Shown in pieces: positions 26,793 through 35,685 of a stretch of 64,000 bases of DNA (position 1 is its first letter; each line of letters starts with the position of its first letter). Location of the stretch: the NCBI RefSeq assembly GCF_036014015.1, contig NZ_CP107905.1, positions 7,688,001 through 7,752,000 on the forward strand, given 5' to 3'. Source of the stretch: Streptomyces sp. NBC_00457. GTDB taxonomy: Bacteria; Actinomycetota; Actinomycetes; Streptomycetales; Streptomycetaceae. The position numbers and the translations under genes are program-made. The notes below the pieces were generated by a model that did no database searches, was not told the DNA's origin, and was given only the letters and a program-made list of their open reading frames with translations.

Positions 26793-27245
26793 TTACTGCT
26801 GGCCCTTCTTCGCCTGTTCCGTCAGCACCTGGTGCAGCGGCTCCGTCGCCCTCACCCGGTACTCCTGGATCGACCACCCATTCCCGTCCGGGTCCGTGAA
26901 GTACATGAACGTCGCGCCGTCGTCGGGGGAGTACTGGGTCGGCTCGGTGACGTCGAGGCCGCGTTCGAGGAGCTCGGCGTGGGCGGCCTTGATGTCGGCG
27001 ACGCACAGTTGGAGGCCCTGGTAGGAGCCGGGTTCGGGCTTGGTCTCGCCCTTGGTCATGTCCCAGATGCTGTCGCCGAGGGCCACAGAACAGCCCGAGC
27101 CCGGCGGGGTCAGCTGGACGATGCGCATGCCCGGCATGACCTCCTGGTCGATGTCGACGTGGAAGCCGACCTTGTCGCGGTAGAAGTCGCGGGCTCGGTC
27201 GATGTCGCTCACGGGCAGCGGGATCACTTCGAGCGTGTACTGCAT
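26793..27245 (-). CDS. VOC (glyoxalase/bleomycin-resistance) superfamily protein
   Basis: A 150-residue metalloprotein-like fold of two beta-alpha-beta-beta-beta modules: LEVIPLPVSDIDRARDFYRD opens the first and GLQLCVADIKAAHAELLERG the second. YFTDPDGNGWSIQEY is the usual C-terminal signature with the metal-binding Glu. The ATG has GGAGGA eight bases upstream. It lies 29 bases after the pyridoxamine oxidase-like gene on the same strand, suggesting an operon. A partial inverted copy of its last ~20 codons and downstream sequence occurs at 16713-16821. The substrate is unknown. Confidence 0.88.
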   Translation of the reverse strand: MQYTLEVIPLPVSDIDRARDFYRDKVGFHVDIDQEVMPGMRIVQLTPPGSGCSVALGDSIWDMTKGETKPEPGSYQGLQLCVADIKAAHAELLERGLDVTEPTQYSPDDGATFMYFTDPDGNGWSIQEYRVRATEPLHQVLTEQAKKGQQ

Positions 27246-27274
27246 CGCTGGTCCTCCAGGTCGCCGTTGACACG

Positions 27275-27787
27275 TCAGACGAACCGCCAGCGGGTCTGGC
27301 TGAACGGCTCCCCCTTACCGAAGCCGAAAACGGTGACCGGCGCCACCGAAAAGACGTAAGCGTGTCCCGCTCCGTGGTGGAAGCTGCCGTTCCGTACCTC
27401 GAAGTGCCAGAAGGGGCCGTATTTCGTCTCCCAGAGGGCCGCGAGTTCGCGCAGCGCCGCGTCGTCCGTGACCCGCCGCGCCTCGCCCTCGACCACGAGG
27501 TCGTACCCCTTGTTCCAGGTGTTCGTGCCCGTGGTGAGGACGACGTGCGGGTTCTCGGCCAGGTTGCGGGCCTTGCGCTCCTCGGGGCCGGTGCAGAAGT
27601 GCAGCGCGCCGTGCGCCCAGACCGCGGGCAGCGGCGTGACGTGCGGGCGCCCGTCCGGTCGTACGGTCGAGATCCAGAACAGCTCGGCCTCGGTGAGCTG
27701 CTTCTCCGCCTCCGGCCATGGGGTCGCGGTCGCCGTTTCCTCGCTGTAGCGGGTGTCCAGTCGGGTCTGCGGGGTGGTGTCGGTCAT
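27275..27787 (-). CDS. Pyridoxamine 5'-phosphate oxidase family (split-barrel flavin/F420-binding) protein
   Basis: A 170-residue split-barrel protein with FWISTVRPDGRPHVTPLPAV near the N-terminus and LVVEGEARRVTDDAALREL in the middle, both typical of PPOX-fold enzymes that bind FMN, F420 or haem. The C-terminus TVFGFGKGEPFSQTRWRF is typical of the F420-type subgroup as I know it. The start is the ATG at 27785-27787, nine bases after GGAGG. It diverges from glnE with about 140 bases between. The precise reaction is not determinable. Confidence 0.85.
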   Translation of the reverse strand: MTDTTPQTRLDTRYSEETATATPWPEAEKQLTEAELFWISTVRPDGRPHVTPLPAVWAHGALHFCTGPEERKARNLAENPHVVLTTGTNTWNKGYDLVVEGEARRVTDDAALRELAALWETKYGPFWHFEVRNGSFHHGAGHAYVFSVAPVTVFGFGKGEPFSQTRWRFV

Positions 27788-27928
27788 GAGCTGCCTCCAG
27801 CCGCCGTACGGCCTCGTATGTCTCTCCACAGGGCAGACCGTGCCCGGCGGCAGAACTCATCGGCGCTTCTCCCAGGCTCTGCGGTTAGGCTCAAGCGCGT
27901 ACGACCTTGATCCGACAGGAGGCGGGGC

Positions 27929-30925
27929 ATGACGGCGCCGGGGCGCAGGAGCAGTACCTTCACTCGGCTGCTGCGGCACGGTTTCACCGATCCCTCGGCC
28001 GCCGAGCGGCTCCTGGACAGCGTGGAGCTGGCGCCGATGCGGAACGATCCGGTGCTCCTTGAGGCGCTGGGCGCGACCGCCGACCCGGATCTCGCGCTGC
28101 ACGGTCTGGTGCGGCTGCTGGAGGTGCAGCCCGGCCCCCTGGCGCAGCGCGAGCTGCTCGACACGGTGATAGCGGCCAAGCCGCTGCGGGACCGGCTGCT
28201 CGGTGTCCTCGGGGCCTCCGCCGCGCTCGCCGACCACCTCGCCCGGCACCCCAAGGACTGGCAGGCGCTGGTCACGTACGAGCCGCGCGACCTGCACCCC
28301 GGGGTGGCGGAGTTCGAGCGCGGTCTCGCCGAGGCCGGCGACCCGGTCGCCCTGCGCGTCGCCTACCGGCGCTGTCTGCTGTCCATCGCCGCCCGTGACG
28401 TGTGCGGCACCACCGATGTCGCCGAGACCGCCGCCGAGCTCGCCGACCTGGCCACCGCGACCCTGCGCGCCGCCCTCGCCATCGCCCGCGCCGCCGCGCC
28501 CGACGACGCCGCTTCGTGCCGGCTCGCGGTGATCGCGATGGGCAAGTGCGGCGGACATGAGCTGAACTACGTGTCCGACGTCGATGTGATCTTCGTGGGG
28601 GAGGCGGCCGAGGGGGCCGACGAGGGCAAGGCGCTGCGCTCCGCCACCAAGCTCGCCTCGCACATGATGCGGATCTGCTCCGAGACCACCGTCGAGGGCT
28701 CGATCTGGCCGGTGGACGCCAATCTGCGGCCCGAGGGCAGAAACGGTCCGCTGGTGCGCACGCTGAGCAGCCACCTCGCCTACTACCAGCGCTGGGCCAA
28801 GACCTGGGAGTTCCAGGCGCTGCTCAAGGCCCGCCCGGTGGCCGGCGACATCGAGCTCGGCGACGAGTACGTCACCGCGCTCGAACCCCTCGTCTGGAAG
28901 GCCGCCGAGCGCGAGAACTTCGTCCCCGACGTGCAGAAGATGCGCCGCCGGGTCGTCGAGAACATCCCGGTCGCCGAGGTCGACCGGGAGCTGAAGCTCG
29001 GTCCGGGCGGGCTGCGGGACGTCGAATTCGCCGTACAGCTGCTGCAGTTGGTGCACGGGCGTGCCGACGCCTCTCTTCGCAGTGGTACGACCCTGGACGC
29101 CCTCCAGGCGCTCGCCGCCGGCGGGTACGTCGGTCGCGCCGACGCCGTCCAGCTCGACAGTGCGTACCGCTTCCTGCGCACCATGGAGCACCGCATCCAG
29201 CTCTACCGGCTGCGCCGCACCCACCTCGTCCCCCATGACGAGGCCGACCAGCGCCGCATCGGCCGCTCGCTGGGCCTGCGCACCGATCCGGTCGCGGAGC
29301 TGAACCGCGAGTGGAAGCGGCACAGCAGTGTCGTACGACGGCTGCACGAGAAGCTCTTCTACCGGCCCCTGCTCGACGCCGTCGCCCAACTCGCCCCCGG
29401 CGAAGCCCGGTTGAGCCCAGAAGCGGCCCGCGAACGCATGGTCGCCCTCGGCTACGCCGACCCGGCCTCCGCCCTGCGCCACCTGGAGGCGCTGGCCTCG
29501 GGCGTCAGCCGGAAGGCCGCGATCCAGCGCACGCTGCTGCCCGTGCTGCTCGGCTGGTTCGCCGACTCCGCCGACCCGGACGCGGGACTGCTCAACTTCC
29601 GCAAGGTGTCGGACGCGTTGGGCAAGACGCCCTGGTATCTGCGGCTGCTGCGGGACGAGGGCGCCGCGGCCGAGAATCTCGCCCGTGTGCTGTCCGCCGG
29701 CCGTCTTGCACCCGACCTGCTGATGCGCGCGCCGGAAGCGGTGGCGCTGCTCGGCGACGGTGACGGCGGCGGCCTCGTCCCCCGCTCCCACGCCCATCTG
29801 GAGCAGGAGATCCTCGCCGCGGTCGGCCGTGCCGGCGGCGCCGTCCAGGCGGTCACGGCGGCCCGCGGCGTCCGTCGCCGCGAGCTGTTCCGTACGGCCG
29901 CCGCCGACATCGTCGGTTCGTACGGCACCGAGACCCAGCCCGCCGAGGCCGACCAGGGCGCCCTGGTGGACCGGGTCGGCGGCGCGATCTCCGACCTCAC
30001 GGCCGCCACCCTCGCCGGCACCCTGCGCGCCGTCGTCCGCGAGGGCTGGGGCGAGGAACTGCCCACCCGGTTCGCGATCATCGGCATGGGCCGCTTCGGC
30101 GGGCACGAACTCGGCTACGGCTCCGACGCGGACGTCCTGTTCGTGCATGAGCCGCGGGAAGGCGTCGAGGAGCGGGTGGCCGCGGACGCCGCGAGCAAGG
30201 TCGTCTCCGAGATGCGGCGACTGCTGCAGATCCCGAGCGCCGACCCGCCGCTGCTGATCGACGCGGACCTGCGTCCGGAGGGCAAGTCCGGGCCGCTCGT
30301 ACGGTCGTTGAAGTCGTACGAGGCCTACTACCGCCGCTGGTCCCTGGTCTGGGAGTCACAGGCACTGCTGCGGGCCGAAGTCGTGGCCGGTGACGAGGAC
30401 TTGGGGCGGCGCTTCATCGAGCTGATCGACCCGCTGCGGTATCCGGCGGAGGGACTCGGCGACGATGCCGTCCGGGAGATCCGGCGCCTGAAGGCCCGTA
30501 TGGAGTCCGAGCGGATGCCGCGCGGCGCCGACCCGAAGCTGCACACCAAGCTCGGGCCGGGCGGGCTCTCCGACGTCGAATGGACCGTCCAGCTCTTCCA
30601 GTTGCACCACGGCTGGGCCGAGCCGGGCCTGCGCACCACGCGCACCCGCGAAGCCCTCGCCGCCGCCTGCGCCGCCGGACTCATCTCCGGCGAGGACGCG
30701 GCCACCCTGGACGAGGCGTGGGTGCTGGCGACGCGGGTGCGGAACGCGGTGATGCTGGTGCGCGGGCGAGCGGGAGATACGTTCCCGTCGCACGGGCGTG
30801 AACTGGCCGCCGTGGGGCGGTACTTGGGGTACGGGCCGGGACACGTCGGCGACATGCTCGACGCGTACCGGCGTACGGCGCGACGGGCGCGGGGTGTGGT
30901 GGAGGAGCTGTTCTACGGGGCGTAG
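27929..30925 (+). CDS. glnE: Bifunctional glutamine synthetase adenylyltransferase/deadenylase
   Basis: A 998-residue GlnE that adds AMP to, and removes it from, a tyrosine of glutamine synthetase I, shutting the enzyme down in nitrogen excess. It has two nucleotidyltransferase domains. The N-terminal adenylyl-removing domain carries GKCGGHELNYVSDVDVIFV (about residue 205) and the C-terminal adenylylating domain GMGRFGGHELGYGSDADVLF (about residue 718); each holds the G-x(4)-ELxxxSDxD metal motif. Both are followed by the family's DLRPEG segment. The ribosome site GACAGGAGG precedes the ATG. The length fits actinomycete GlnE. It converges on a TetR gene with 4 bases between. Confidence 0.96.
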   Translation: MTAPGRRSSTFTRLLRHGFTDPSAAERLLDSVELAPMRNDPVLLEALGATADPDLALHGLVRLLEVQPGPLAQRELLDTVIAAKPLRDRLLGVLGASAALADHLARHPKDWQALVTYEPRDLHPGVAEFERGLAEAGDPVALRVAYRRCLLSIAARDVCGTTDVAETAAELADLATATLRAALAIARAAAPDDAASCRLAVIAMGKCGGHELNYVSDVDVIFVGEAAEGADEGKALRSATKLASHMMRICSETTVEGSIWPVDANLRPEGRNGPLVRTLSSHLAYYQRWAKTWEFQALLKARPVAGDIELGDEYVTALEPLVWKAAERENFVPDVQKMRRRVVENIPVAEVDRELKLGPGGLRDVEFAVQLLQLVHGRADASLRSGTTLDALQALAAGGYVGRADAVQLDSAYRFLRTMEHRIQLYRLRRTHLVPHDEADQRRIGRSLGLRTDPVAELNREWKRHSSVVRRLHEKLFYRPLLDAVAQLAPGEARLSPEAARERMVALGYADPASALRHLEALASGVSRKAAIQRTLLPVLLGWFADSADPDAGLLNFRKVSDALGKTPWYLRLLRDEGAAAENLARVLSAGRLAPDLLMRAPEAVALLGDGDGGGLVPRSHAHLEQEILAAVGRAGGAVQAVTAARGVRRRELFRTAAADIVGSYGTETQPAEADQGALVDRVGGAISDLTAATLAGTLRAVVREGWGEELPTRFAIIGMGRFGGHELGYGSDADVLFVHEPREGVEERVAADAASKVVSEMRRLLQIPSADPPLLIDADLRPEGKSGPLVRSLKSYEAYYRRWSLVWESQALLRAEVVAGDEDLGRRFIELIDPLRYPAEGLGDDAVREIRRLKARMESERMPRGADPKLHTKLGPGGLSDVEWTVQLFQLHHGWAEPGLRTTRTREALAAACAAGLISGEDAATLDEAWVLATRVRNAVMLVRGRAGDTFPSHGRELAAVGRYLGYGPGHVGDMLDAYRRTARRARGVVEELFYGA

Positions 30926-30929
30926 AGCC

Positions 30930-31547
30930 TCAGCTCTGCTTCGCGTGCACCCTCAGCGCACGCGCGTGAGTCATCAACCCCTCCAGCCCCAGCTCGAACG
31001 CCCGGTCCGTCCGCCCTTCTCCCGCCGCCGCCAGCGCCTGAGCCAGCCGGGGCGTCGGCGCGTCCGGCGTCAGTTCCCACATGGTCTCCGGGGCCGCGAG
31101 GTCGAGTGCCGAGCCCAGGACCAGGTTCTCCAGGGCGACGAGGAGCGGCATGACGTCGGCGGGGGCGAACCCGGCGTCCAGAAGCAGCGTCACCGCCCGC
31201 TCGTACTGCTCCAGCACGCGCGGCGCCCGCACCGGTGACGTCATCAGCAGCGGGATCGCCTTCGGGTGCGCGGCGAACGCGGCGCGGTAGGAGCGCGCCC
31301 AGGCCTCCAGCGCCGTGTCCCAGGGCGTCCGGGACAGCGTCCCGGGGTCGATCACGGACGCGACCCGCTCGCGCAGCAGTTCCACGATGCCGTCCCGGCC
31401 GTCCACATGGTGATACACCGAGCCGGTCTGCACGCCGAGCCGCCTGGCGATCTGCGGCACGCTGAAATCGCCCTGCTCGTCGACCAGTTGAAGCGCCGTC
31501 GTGGTGATGCGCTCGCGGTCGAGGAGCGGTGTGCGGGGGCGTGCCAT
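30930..31547 (-). CDS. TetR-family regulator, divergent from an APC permease
   Basis: A 205-residue TetR protein: MARPRTPLLDRERITTTALQ, then the helix-turn-helix DFSVPQIARRLGVQTGSVYHHVDGRDGIVE. The C-terminal domain resembles TetR_C (tetracycline-repressor-like) ligand pockets. The ATG is at 31545-31547 with AAGGAG upstream. It diverges from the APC permease and amidohydrolase genes, with a 19-bp near-perfect palindrome (31616-31634) between them. This suggests it represses that transport/hydrolysis unit. Confidence 0.85.
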   Translation of the reverse strand: MARPRTPLLDRERITTTALQLVDEQGDFSVPQIARRLGVQTGSVYHHVDGRDGIVELLRERVASVIDPGTLSRTPWDTALEAWARSYRAAFAAHPKAIPLLMTSPVRAPRVLEQYERAVTLLLDAGFAPADVMPLLVALENLVLGSALDLAAPETMWELTPDAPTPRLAQALAAAGEGRTDRAFELGLEGLMTHARALRVHAKQS

Positions 31548-31615
31548 GGTCGGCGGTCTCCTTGCGATGGGGATCCAGGTCTTCCCGGACGGCAAACGAG
31601 AGGTTACATTCCCAA

Positions 31616-31634
31616 AACCGAAAGCCTTTAGGTT
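31616..31634. promoter_or_regulatory. Candidate TetR operator between divergent regulator and permease genes
   Basis: A 19-bp inverted repeat AACCGAAAGCCTTTAGGTT with one mismatched pair, centred between the two start codons. A second AGGTTA element lies 27 bases away at about 31601. Confidence 0.55.
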
Positions 31635-31690
31635 AACGGTGCTCCGTCCGCTCCGAGTATCGCTCTGTCCGCCGCTCGAAGGGCTTCCCC

Positions 31691-33169
31691 ATGTCCGTGA
31701 CCGCCTCCGACACCCCCGCGGAGAAGACGCCGAAGACGCCGCCCGCCGCGGCCGGCCTCCGCTCCGGTTCCCTCGGCACCGCCGACATCGCCTTCTTCGT
31801 CGTCTCCGCCGCCGCCCCGCTCACCGTCATGGCCGGCGTCGCCCCGCTCGCGATCCTGCTCGGCGGCATCGGCGCCCCGGTCGGCTACCTCGTCGCCGGC
31901 ATCACCCTCACCGTCTTCGCCGTCGGCTTCACCACCATGAGCCGGCACGTCAAAAGCGGCGGCGCCTTCTACGCGTACATCACCCGCGGTCTCGGCCGCC
32001 CCGCCGGCATCGGCGCCGCCCTGCTCGCCCTCATCGGCTACAACGGCATGGAGATCGGCGTCTTCGGCCTCCTCGGCACCGCCGGCCGGGACACCGCGCA
32101 GGCCCTCTTCGGCATCGACGTCCACTGGCTGCCCATCGCCCTGGCCGGTCTCCTCCTCGTCGGCTACGGCGGCTACCGCTCCGTCGACTTCGGCGCCAAG
32201 CTGCTCGGCATCCTGCTCGTCGCCGAGACGGGCATCCTGGTGCTGCTCGCGGGCGGTGTGCTGGTCAAGGGCGGTGCGCACGGGCTGTCCGGCGCCTCCT
32301 TCACGCCCGGCAACGTCTTCGTCGGCGGTACGGCCGTCGTCCTGGCCTTCGCGTTCGCCGCGTTCACCGGCTTCGAGTCGACCGTGATCTACCGGCGTGA
32401 GGCGCGGAACCCGGAGCGCACGGTGCCGCGCGCGACCTACGTCGCCGTCGGATTCCTCGGCCTCTTCTACGCGTTCATCGTCTGGACCGTCATCCAGGCC
32501 TTCGGCGACGCGGAGGTGATCGGAGCCGCTGCCAAGGACCCCGGCGGACTCTTCTTCTCCGCCATCACCACCTACGTCGGCGCCTGGGCGGCCGACCTGA
32601 TGCACATCTTCATCGTCACCAGCGTCCTCGCCTCCCTCCTCGCCTTCCACAACGCCATCAACCGCTACGTGCTGGCTCTCTCCGAAGAGGGCGTACTGCC
32701 AAGCAAGTTGGGCCGCGTCCACTCGCGCCACCGCTCCCCGTACATCGCCGGAACCGCGCAGACCGTCCTCGGCGCCGTAGTCGTCCTCGGCTTCTGGGCC
32801 GCCGGCGCCGACCCGTACCAGCAGCTGCTGCTGTGGGTGAACACCCCGGGAATGATCGGCCTGTTCGTCCTCCAGCTGCTCGCCGCGATCGCCGTGCCCT
32901 GCTACTTCCGCCGGATCAGCCACCAGGAGGGCGTCCTGCGGACCGTCGTGGCCCCCGTCACCGCGGCTCTCCTGCTCGCGACGGCCATAGGGCTCGTCGT
33001 CTCGCACATCGACGCGTTCACCGGCGCTTCCCCGACGGTGAACACTGTCCTCATCGCCCTCTCGCCCACGGTCTTCGTCATCGGCCTCGGACTGGCATGG
33101 TGGCTGCGCCGCCAACGACCGCAGGTGTACGCCGACTTCGCCGCCGAGCCGTCCGAGTCTTCTGCATGA
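31691..33169 (+). CDS. APC-superfamily amino acid permease
   Basis: A 492-residue transporter with about 12 hydrophobic helices. GTADIAFFVVSAAAPLTVMAG in helix 1 and AFAAFTGFESTVIYRREARN in the helix 6 region match the APC amino acid/polyamine permease pattern. It probably imports an amino acid or amine across the cytoplasmic membrane. It is followed directly by an amidohydrolase gene (about 55 bases), and the pair is likely transcribed together under the divergent TetR regulator. The stop codon sits inside a short tandem repeat (33161-33198). Confidence 0.87.
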   Translation: MSVTASDTPAEKTPKTPPAAAGLRSGSLGTADIAFFVVSAAAPLTVMAGVAPLAILLGGIGAPVGYLVAGITLTVFAVGFTTMSRHVKSGGAFYAYITRGLGRPAGIGAALLALIGYNGMEIGVFGLLGTAGRDTAQALFGIDVHWLPIALAGLLLVGYGGYRSVDFGAKLLGILLVAETGILVLLAGGVLVKGGAHGLSGASFTPGNVFVGGTAVVLAFAFAAFTGFESTVIYRREARNPERTVPRATYVAVGFLGLFYAFIVWTVIQAFGDAEVIGAAAKDPGGLFFSAITTYVGAWAADLMHIFIVTSVLASLLAFHNAINRYVLALSEEGVLPSKLGRVHSRHRSPYIAGTAQTVLGAVVVLGFWAAGADPYQQLLLWVNTPGMIGLFVLQLLAAIAVPCYFRRISHQEGVLRTVVAPVTAALLLATAIGLVVSHIDAFTGASPTVNTVLIALSPTVFVIGLGLAWWLRRQRPQVYADFAAEPSESSA

Positions 33170-33198
33170 CGTCCTCTGCATGACGTCCTCTGCATGAC
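33161..33198 (+). repeat. 14-bp tandem repeat across the permease stop codon (2.7 copies)
   Basis: Two exact copies of TCTGCATGACGTCC (33161-33174 and 33175-33188) and a third partial copy to 33198. The first copy contains the permease stop codon. The last copy supplies an alternative ATG for the next gene. Confidence 0.9.
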
Positions 33199-33223
33199 CC
33201 ATAACCACAAGGGAGTTCACTCC

Positions 33224-34792
33224 ATGCCCACCGCCGACCTCATCCTCGCCGGCGCCAAGATCCGTACTCTCGACCCCGGCCGTCCCTACGCCACCGCCGT
33301 CGCCGTACGCGACGGGCTGATCGCGGCGGTGGGCGACGAGAGCGACGTACGGGACTGGCGCGGGCCGGGAACAGAGGTCGTACGGCTGGAGGGCGCGCAC
33401 CTCGTGCCCGGCCTGGTGGACGCGCACAGTCACCCGGTGTGGGGGCTGGACATGGCGACGGGGGTGGACCTCTCCGGGGTCGCCGACCTGGCGGGCCTCC
33501 GGGCCGCGCTCGGGTCCGCCGAGCGGATCGACGGCTGGGTCGTCGGCTACGGCCTCGACCACAACGCCTTCGAGGGGCGGTCCATCGACCGGTCCCTCGT
33601 CGAGGACGTGCTCGGCGGCGCGCCCGCCTTCCTCCGGCTGTACGACGGACACTCGGCCCTGGTGAGCGGCGCGGCGCTGGCCGCCGCGGGGGTGGCCGGA
33701 CCGCGCGCGTTCACGCAGCGCTCGGAGGTGGTCTGCGACTTTGCCGGGCGGCCCACCGGGCACCTCGTCGAGCATGCGGCGATGGATCTGGTGGCCGAGG
33801 TCATGCCCCGGGCGTCGTACGACGTCCGGCGGGCGCGGCTCGTGGAGCTGCTGTCCGCGATGGCGGCGACCGGGCTCACCGGCGCGCACGTCATGGACGC
33901 CGGGGACCCCGAGCTGGTCGGGGCGGTGGCCGGGGAGACCGTGCTGCCGGTGCGGCTGCGGTTCGCGCCCTGGTGCATGCCGGGGGCGGACGCCGACGAC
34001 CTGGCCGGGCTGGTCGCCGCGCAGGGCCGGGGCGGGCGGCACTGGCGGGTCGACGGGGTCAAGTTCTTCATGGACGGGACCGTCGAGGGCGGCACGGCGT
34101 GGCTGGAGCACGCGGACTGCCACGGGCAGGGGACGGACGCGTTCTGGCCCGATCCGGACGCGTACGCCGCCGCCGTACGGCAGCTGCACACGGCCGGCGT
34201 GCGCACCGCCACGCACGCCATCGGGGACGCGGCCGTGCGGCACGTGCTGGACGTGGTCGCGTCGCTGGGGCCCAAGGCGCACGGCAGGCACCGCGTCGAG
34301 CACATCGAGACCGCCCCGGACGACCTGCTGCCACGGTTCGCGCGGTTGGGGGTGGCCGCCTCCATGCAGCCGCCGCACACCGCGTACACCCGTGCCGACG
34401 GCACCGACGAGTGGTCCCGCCGCCTGGGCGCCGGCCGTGCCGCTCACGCCTGGCGCCTGCACGATCTGCGCGACGCGGGCGCGACGGTCGCCCTGGGCTC
34501 GGACTGGCCGATCGCCCACTACGACGTACGGACAGTCCTGGCGACGGCACGCAGCCCCAAGGGCGCCGCTTCGGCACGGGCGGGCCTGACGGGACTCGAG
34601 GCGCTGGAGGGCTGCACGACGCATGCGGCGCTCGCGGCGGGGGAGTCAGGCGCGGCGGGCCGCATTGCTCCGGGGTTCCGGGCGGACCTCACGGCCTTGT
34701 CCGTGGACCCGGTGACGGCTCCCGCGGACGAGGTGGCTCAGGCTCCGGTACGACTGACGGTGACCGGCGGTCACGTGGTGCACCGGACTTGA
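33224..34792 (+). CDS. Amidohydrolase (YtcJ-like, amidohydrolase 3 family)
   Basis: A 522-residue metal-dependent hydrolase. The N-terminal composite beta-domain starts TADLILAGAKIRTLDPGRPY. LVPGLVDAHSHPVWG carries the HxH metal ligands. VDGVKFFMDGTVEGG holds the usual bridging-ligand region (here Lys), followed by ATHAIGDAAV, HRVEHIETA and LGSDWPIAHYD with the final Asp. YtcJ-like enzymes hydrolyse amides or formamides. Because it is paired with an APC permease, the imported substrate may be an acylated or amide-bearing amino compound; this is inference. The ATG at 33224 follows AAGGGAG; an ATG at 33194 in the tandem repeat is a weaker alternative. Confidence 0.85.
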   Translation: MPTADLILAGAKIRTLDPGRPYATAVAVRDGLIAAVGDESDVRDWRGPGTEVVRLEGAHLVPGLVDAHSHPVWGLDMATGVDLSGVADLAGLRAALGSAERIDGWVVGYGLDHNAFEGRSIDRSLVEDVLGGAPAFLRLYDGHSALVSGAALAAAGVAGPRAFTQRSEVVCDFAGRPTGHLVEHAAMDLVAEVMPRASYDVRRARLVELLSAMAATGLTGAHVMDAGDPELVGAVAGETVLPVRLRFAPWCMPGADADDLAGLVAAQGRGGRHWRVDGVKFFMDGTVEGGTAWLEHADCHGQGTDAFWPDPDAYAAAVRQLHTAGVRTATHAIGDAAVRHVLDVVASLGPKAHGRHRVEHIETAPDDLLPRFARLGVAASMQPPHTAYTRADGTDEWSRRLGAGRAAHAWRLHDLRDAGATVALGSDWPIAHYDVRTVLATARSPKGAASARAGLTGLEALEGCTTHAALAAGESGAAGRIAPGFRADLTALSVDPVTAPADEVAQAPVRLTVTGGHVVHRT

Positions 34793-34797
34793 CGCCG

Positions 34798-34846
34798 GCG
34801 CGGGGAACTGCGCGACCAGCCACAACGGACCCGCAGACAATCGACG
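34798..34846 (+). repeat. Intergenic repeat, half copy
   Basis: GCGCGGGGAACTGCGCGACC followed by AGCCACAACGGACCCGCAGAC: the right half of the hairpin repeat seen complete at 61570-61669, here without its left arm. Confidence 0.65.
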
Positions 34847-34848
34847 GC

Positions 34849-35685
34849 CTATCGCCGCACTTCCCGCAGAGCGCGCGGCAACGAGTAAGGCAACGTCCCG
34901 TACCAGACCCGCGCCACCGCGTAGCCGAAGGCGAGGCACATCAGGCCGCCGACGGCGTCCAGCCAGAAGTGGTTGGCGGTGGCGACGATCACGATGAGCG
35001 TGGCCACCGGGTAGAGCAGGCCCAGGACACGGACCCACGGGACCGAGGCCAGCGCGAAGATCGTCAGGCCGGACCAGACCGACCAGCCGATGTGCATCGA
35101 CGGCATCGCGGCGTACTGGTTGGACATGTTCTTCAGGTCGCCGGAGGCCATCGAACCCCAGGTGTCGTGGACCATCACCGTGTCGATGAAGCTCTGGCCG
35201 TTCATGAGCCGCGGCGGGGCGAGTGGATACAGGTAGTAACCGACGAGGGCCACACCTGTCGTCGCGAAGAGCACCATCCGGGTCGCCGCATAGCGGCCGG
35301 GATGACTGCGGAACAGCCACACAAGGACACCCAGAGTGACCACGAAGTGCAGTGTCGCGTAGTAGTAGTTCATGCCGACGATGAGCCAAGTCACCGAGTT
35401 CACCGCGTGGTTGACGGATTCCTCGACGGCGAGGCCGAGATCCTGCTCGAGCCGCCAGAGCCAGTCGGCGTTGCTCAGAGCCTGTCCTTTTTGCTCCGGG
35501 ACGGCGTTGCGGATCAGTGAGTACGTCCAGTAACTCACCGCGATCAGAAGGATCTCGAACCACAGCCGGGGCCGCCGAGGGGTGCGCAGCCTGCTCAGCG
35601 GACCGGGCCTGGTTTCGACCGTGACAGGGTGCGGAACGGCCGCTTCGCGGCCTTCCTCGGCGGTTGTCACGGTCGTCTCACCCAT
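34849..35685 (-). CDS. PAP2-superfamily membrane phosphatase/phosphotransferase (Aur1/Ipt1-like)
   Basis: A 278-residue polytopic membrane protein with about six helices. PSMHIGWSVW carries the C2-type His of the PAP2 fold, and ATANHFWLDAVGG carries the C3 His and Asp. The N-terminal arrangement VSYWTYSLIRNAVP resembles inositol-phosphotransferase/PAP2_3 proteins. It likely hydrolyses or transfers a lipid phosphate at the membrane. The ATG at 35683-35685 is used; an in-frame GTG at 35691 is possible and no clear ribosome site decides. It follows malR on the same strand after 135 bases, but no functional link to maltose use is seen. Confidence 0.82.
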   Translation of the reverse strand: MGETTVTTAEEGREAAVPHPVTVETRPGPLSRLRTPRRPRLWFEILLIAVSYWTYSLIRNAVPEQKGQALSNADWLWRLEQDLGLAVEESVNHAVNSVTWLIVGMNYYYATLHFVVTLGVLVWLFRSHPGRYAATRMVLFATTGVALVGYYLYPLAPPRLMNGQSFIDTVMVHDTWGSMASGDLKNMSNQYAAMPSMHIGWSVWSGLTIFALASVPWVRVLGLLYPVATLIVIVATANHFWLDAVGGLMCLAFGYAVARVWYGTLPYSLPRALREVRR

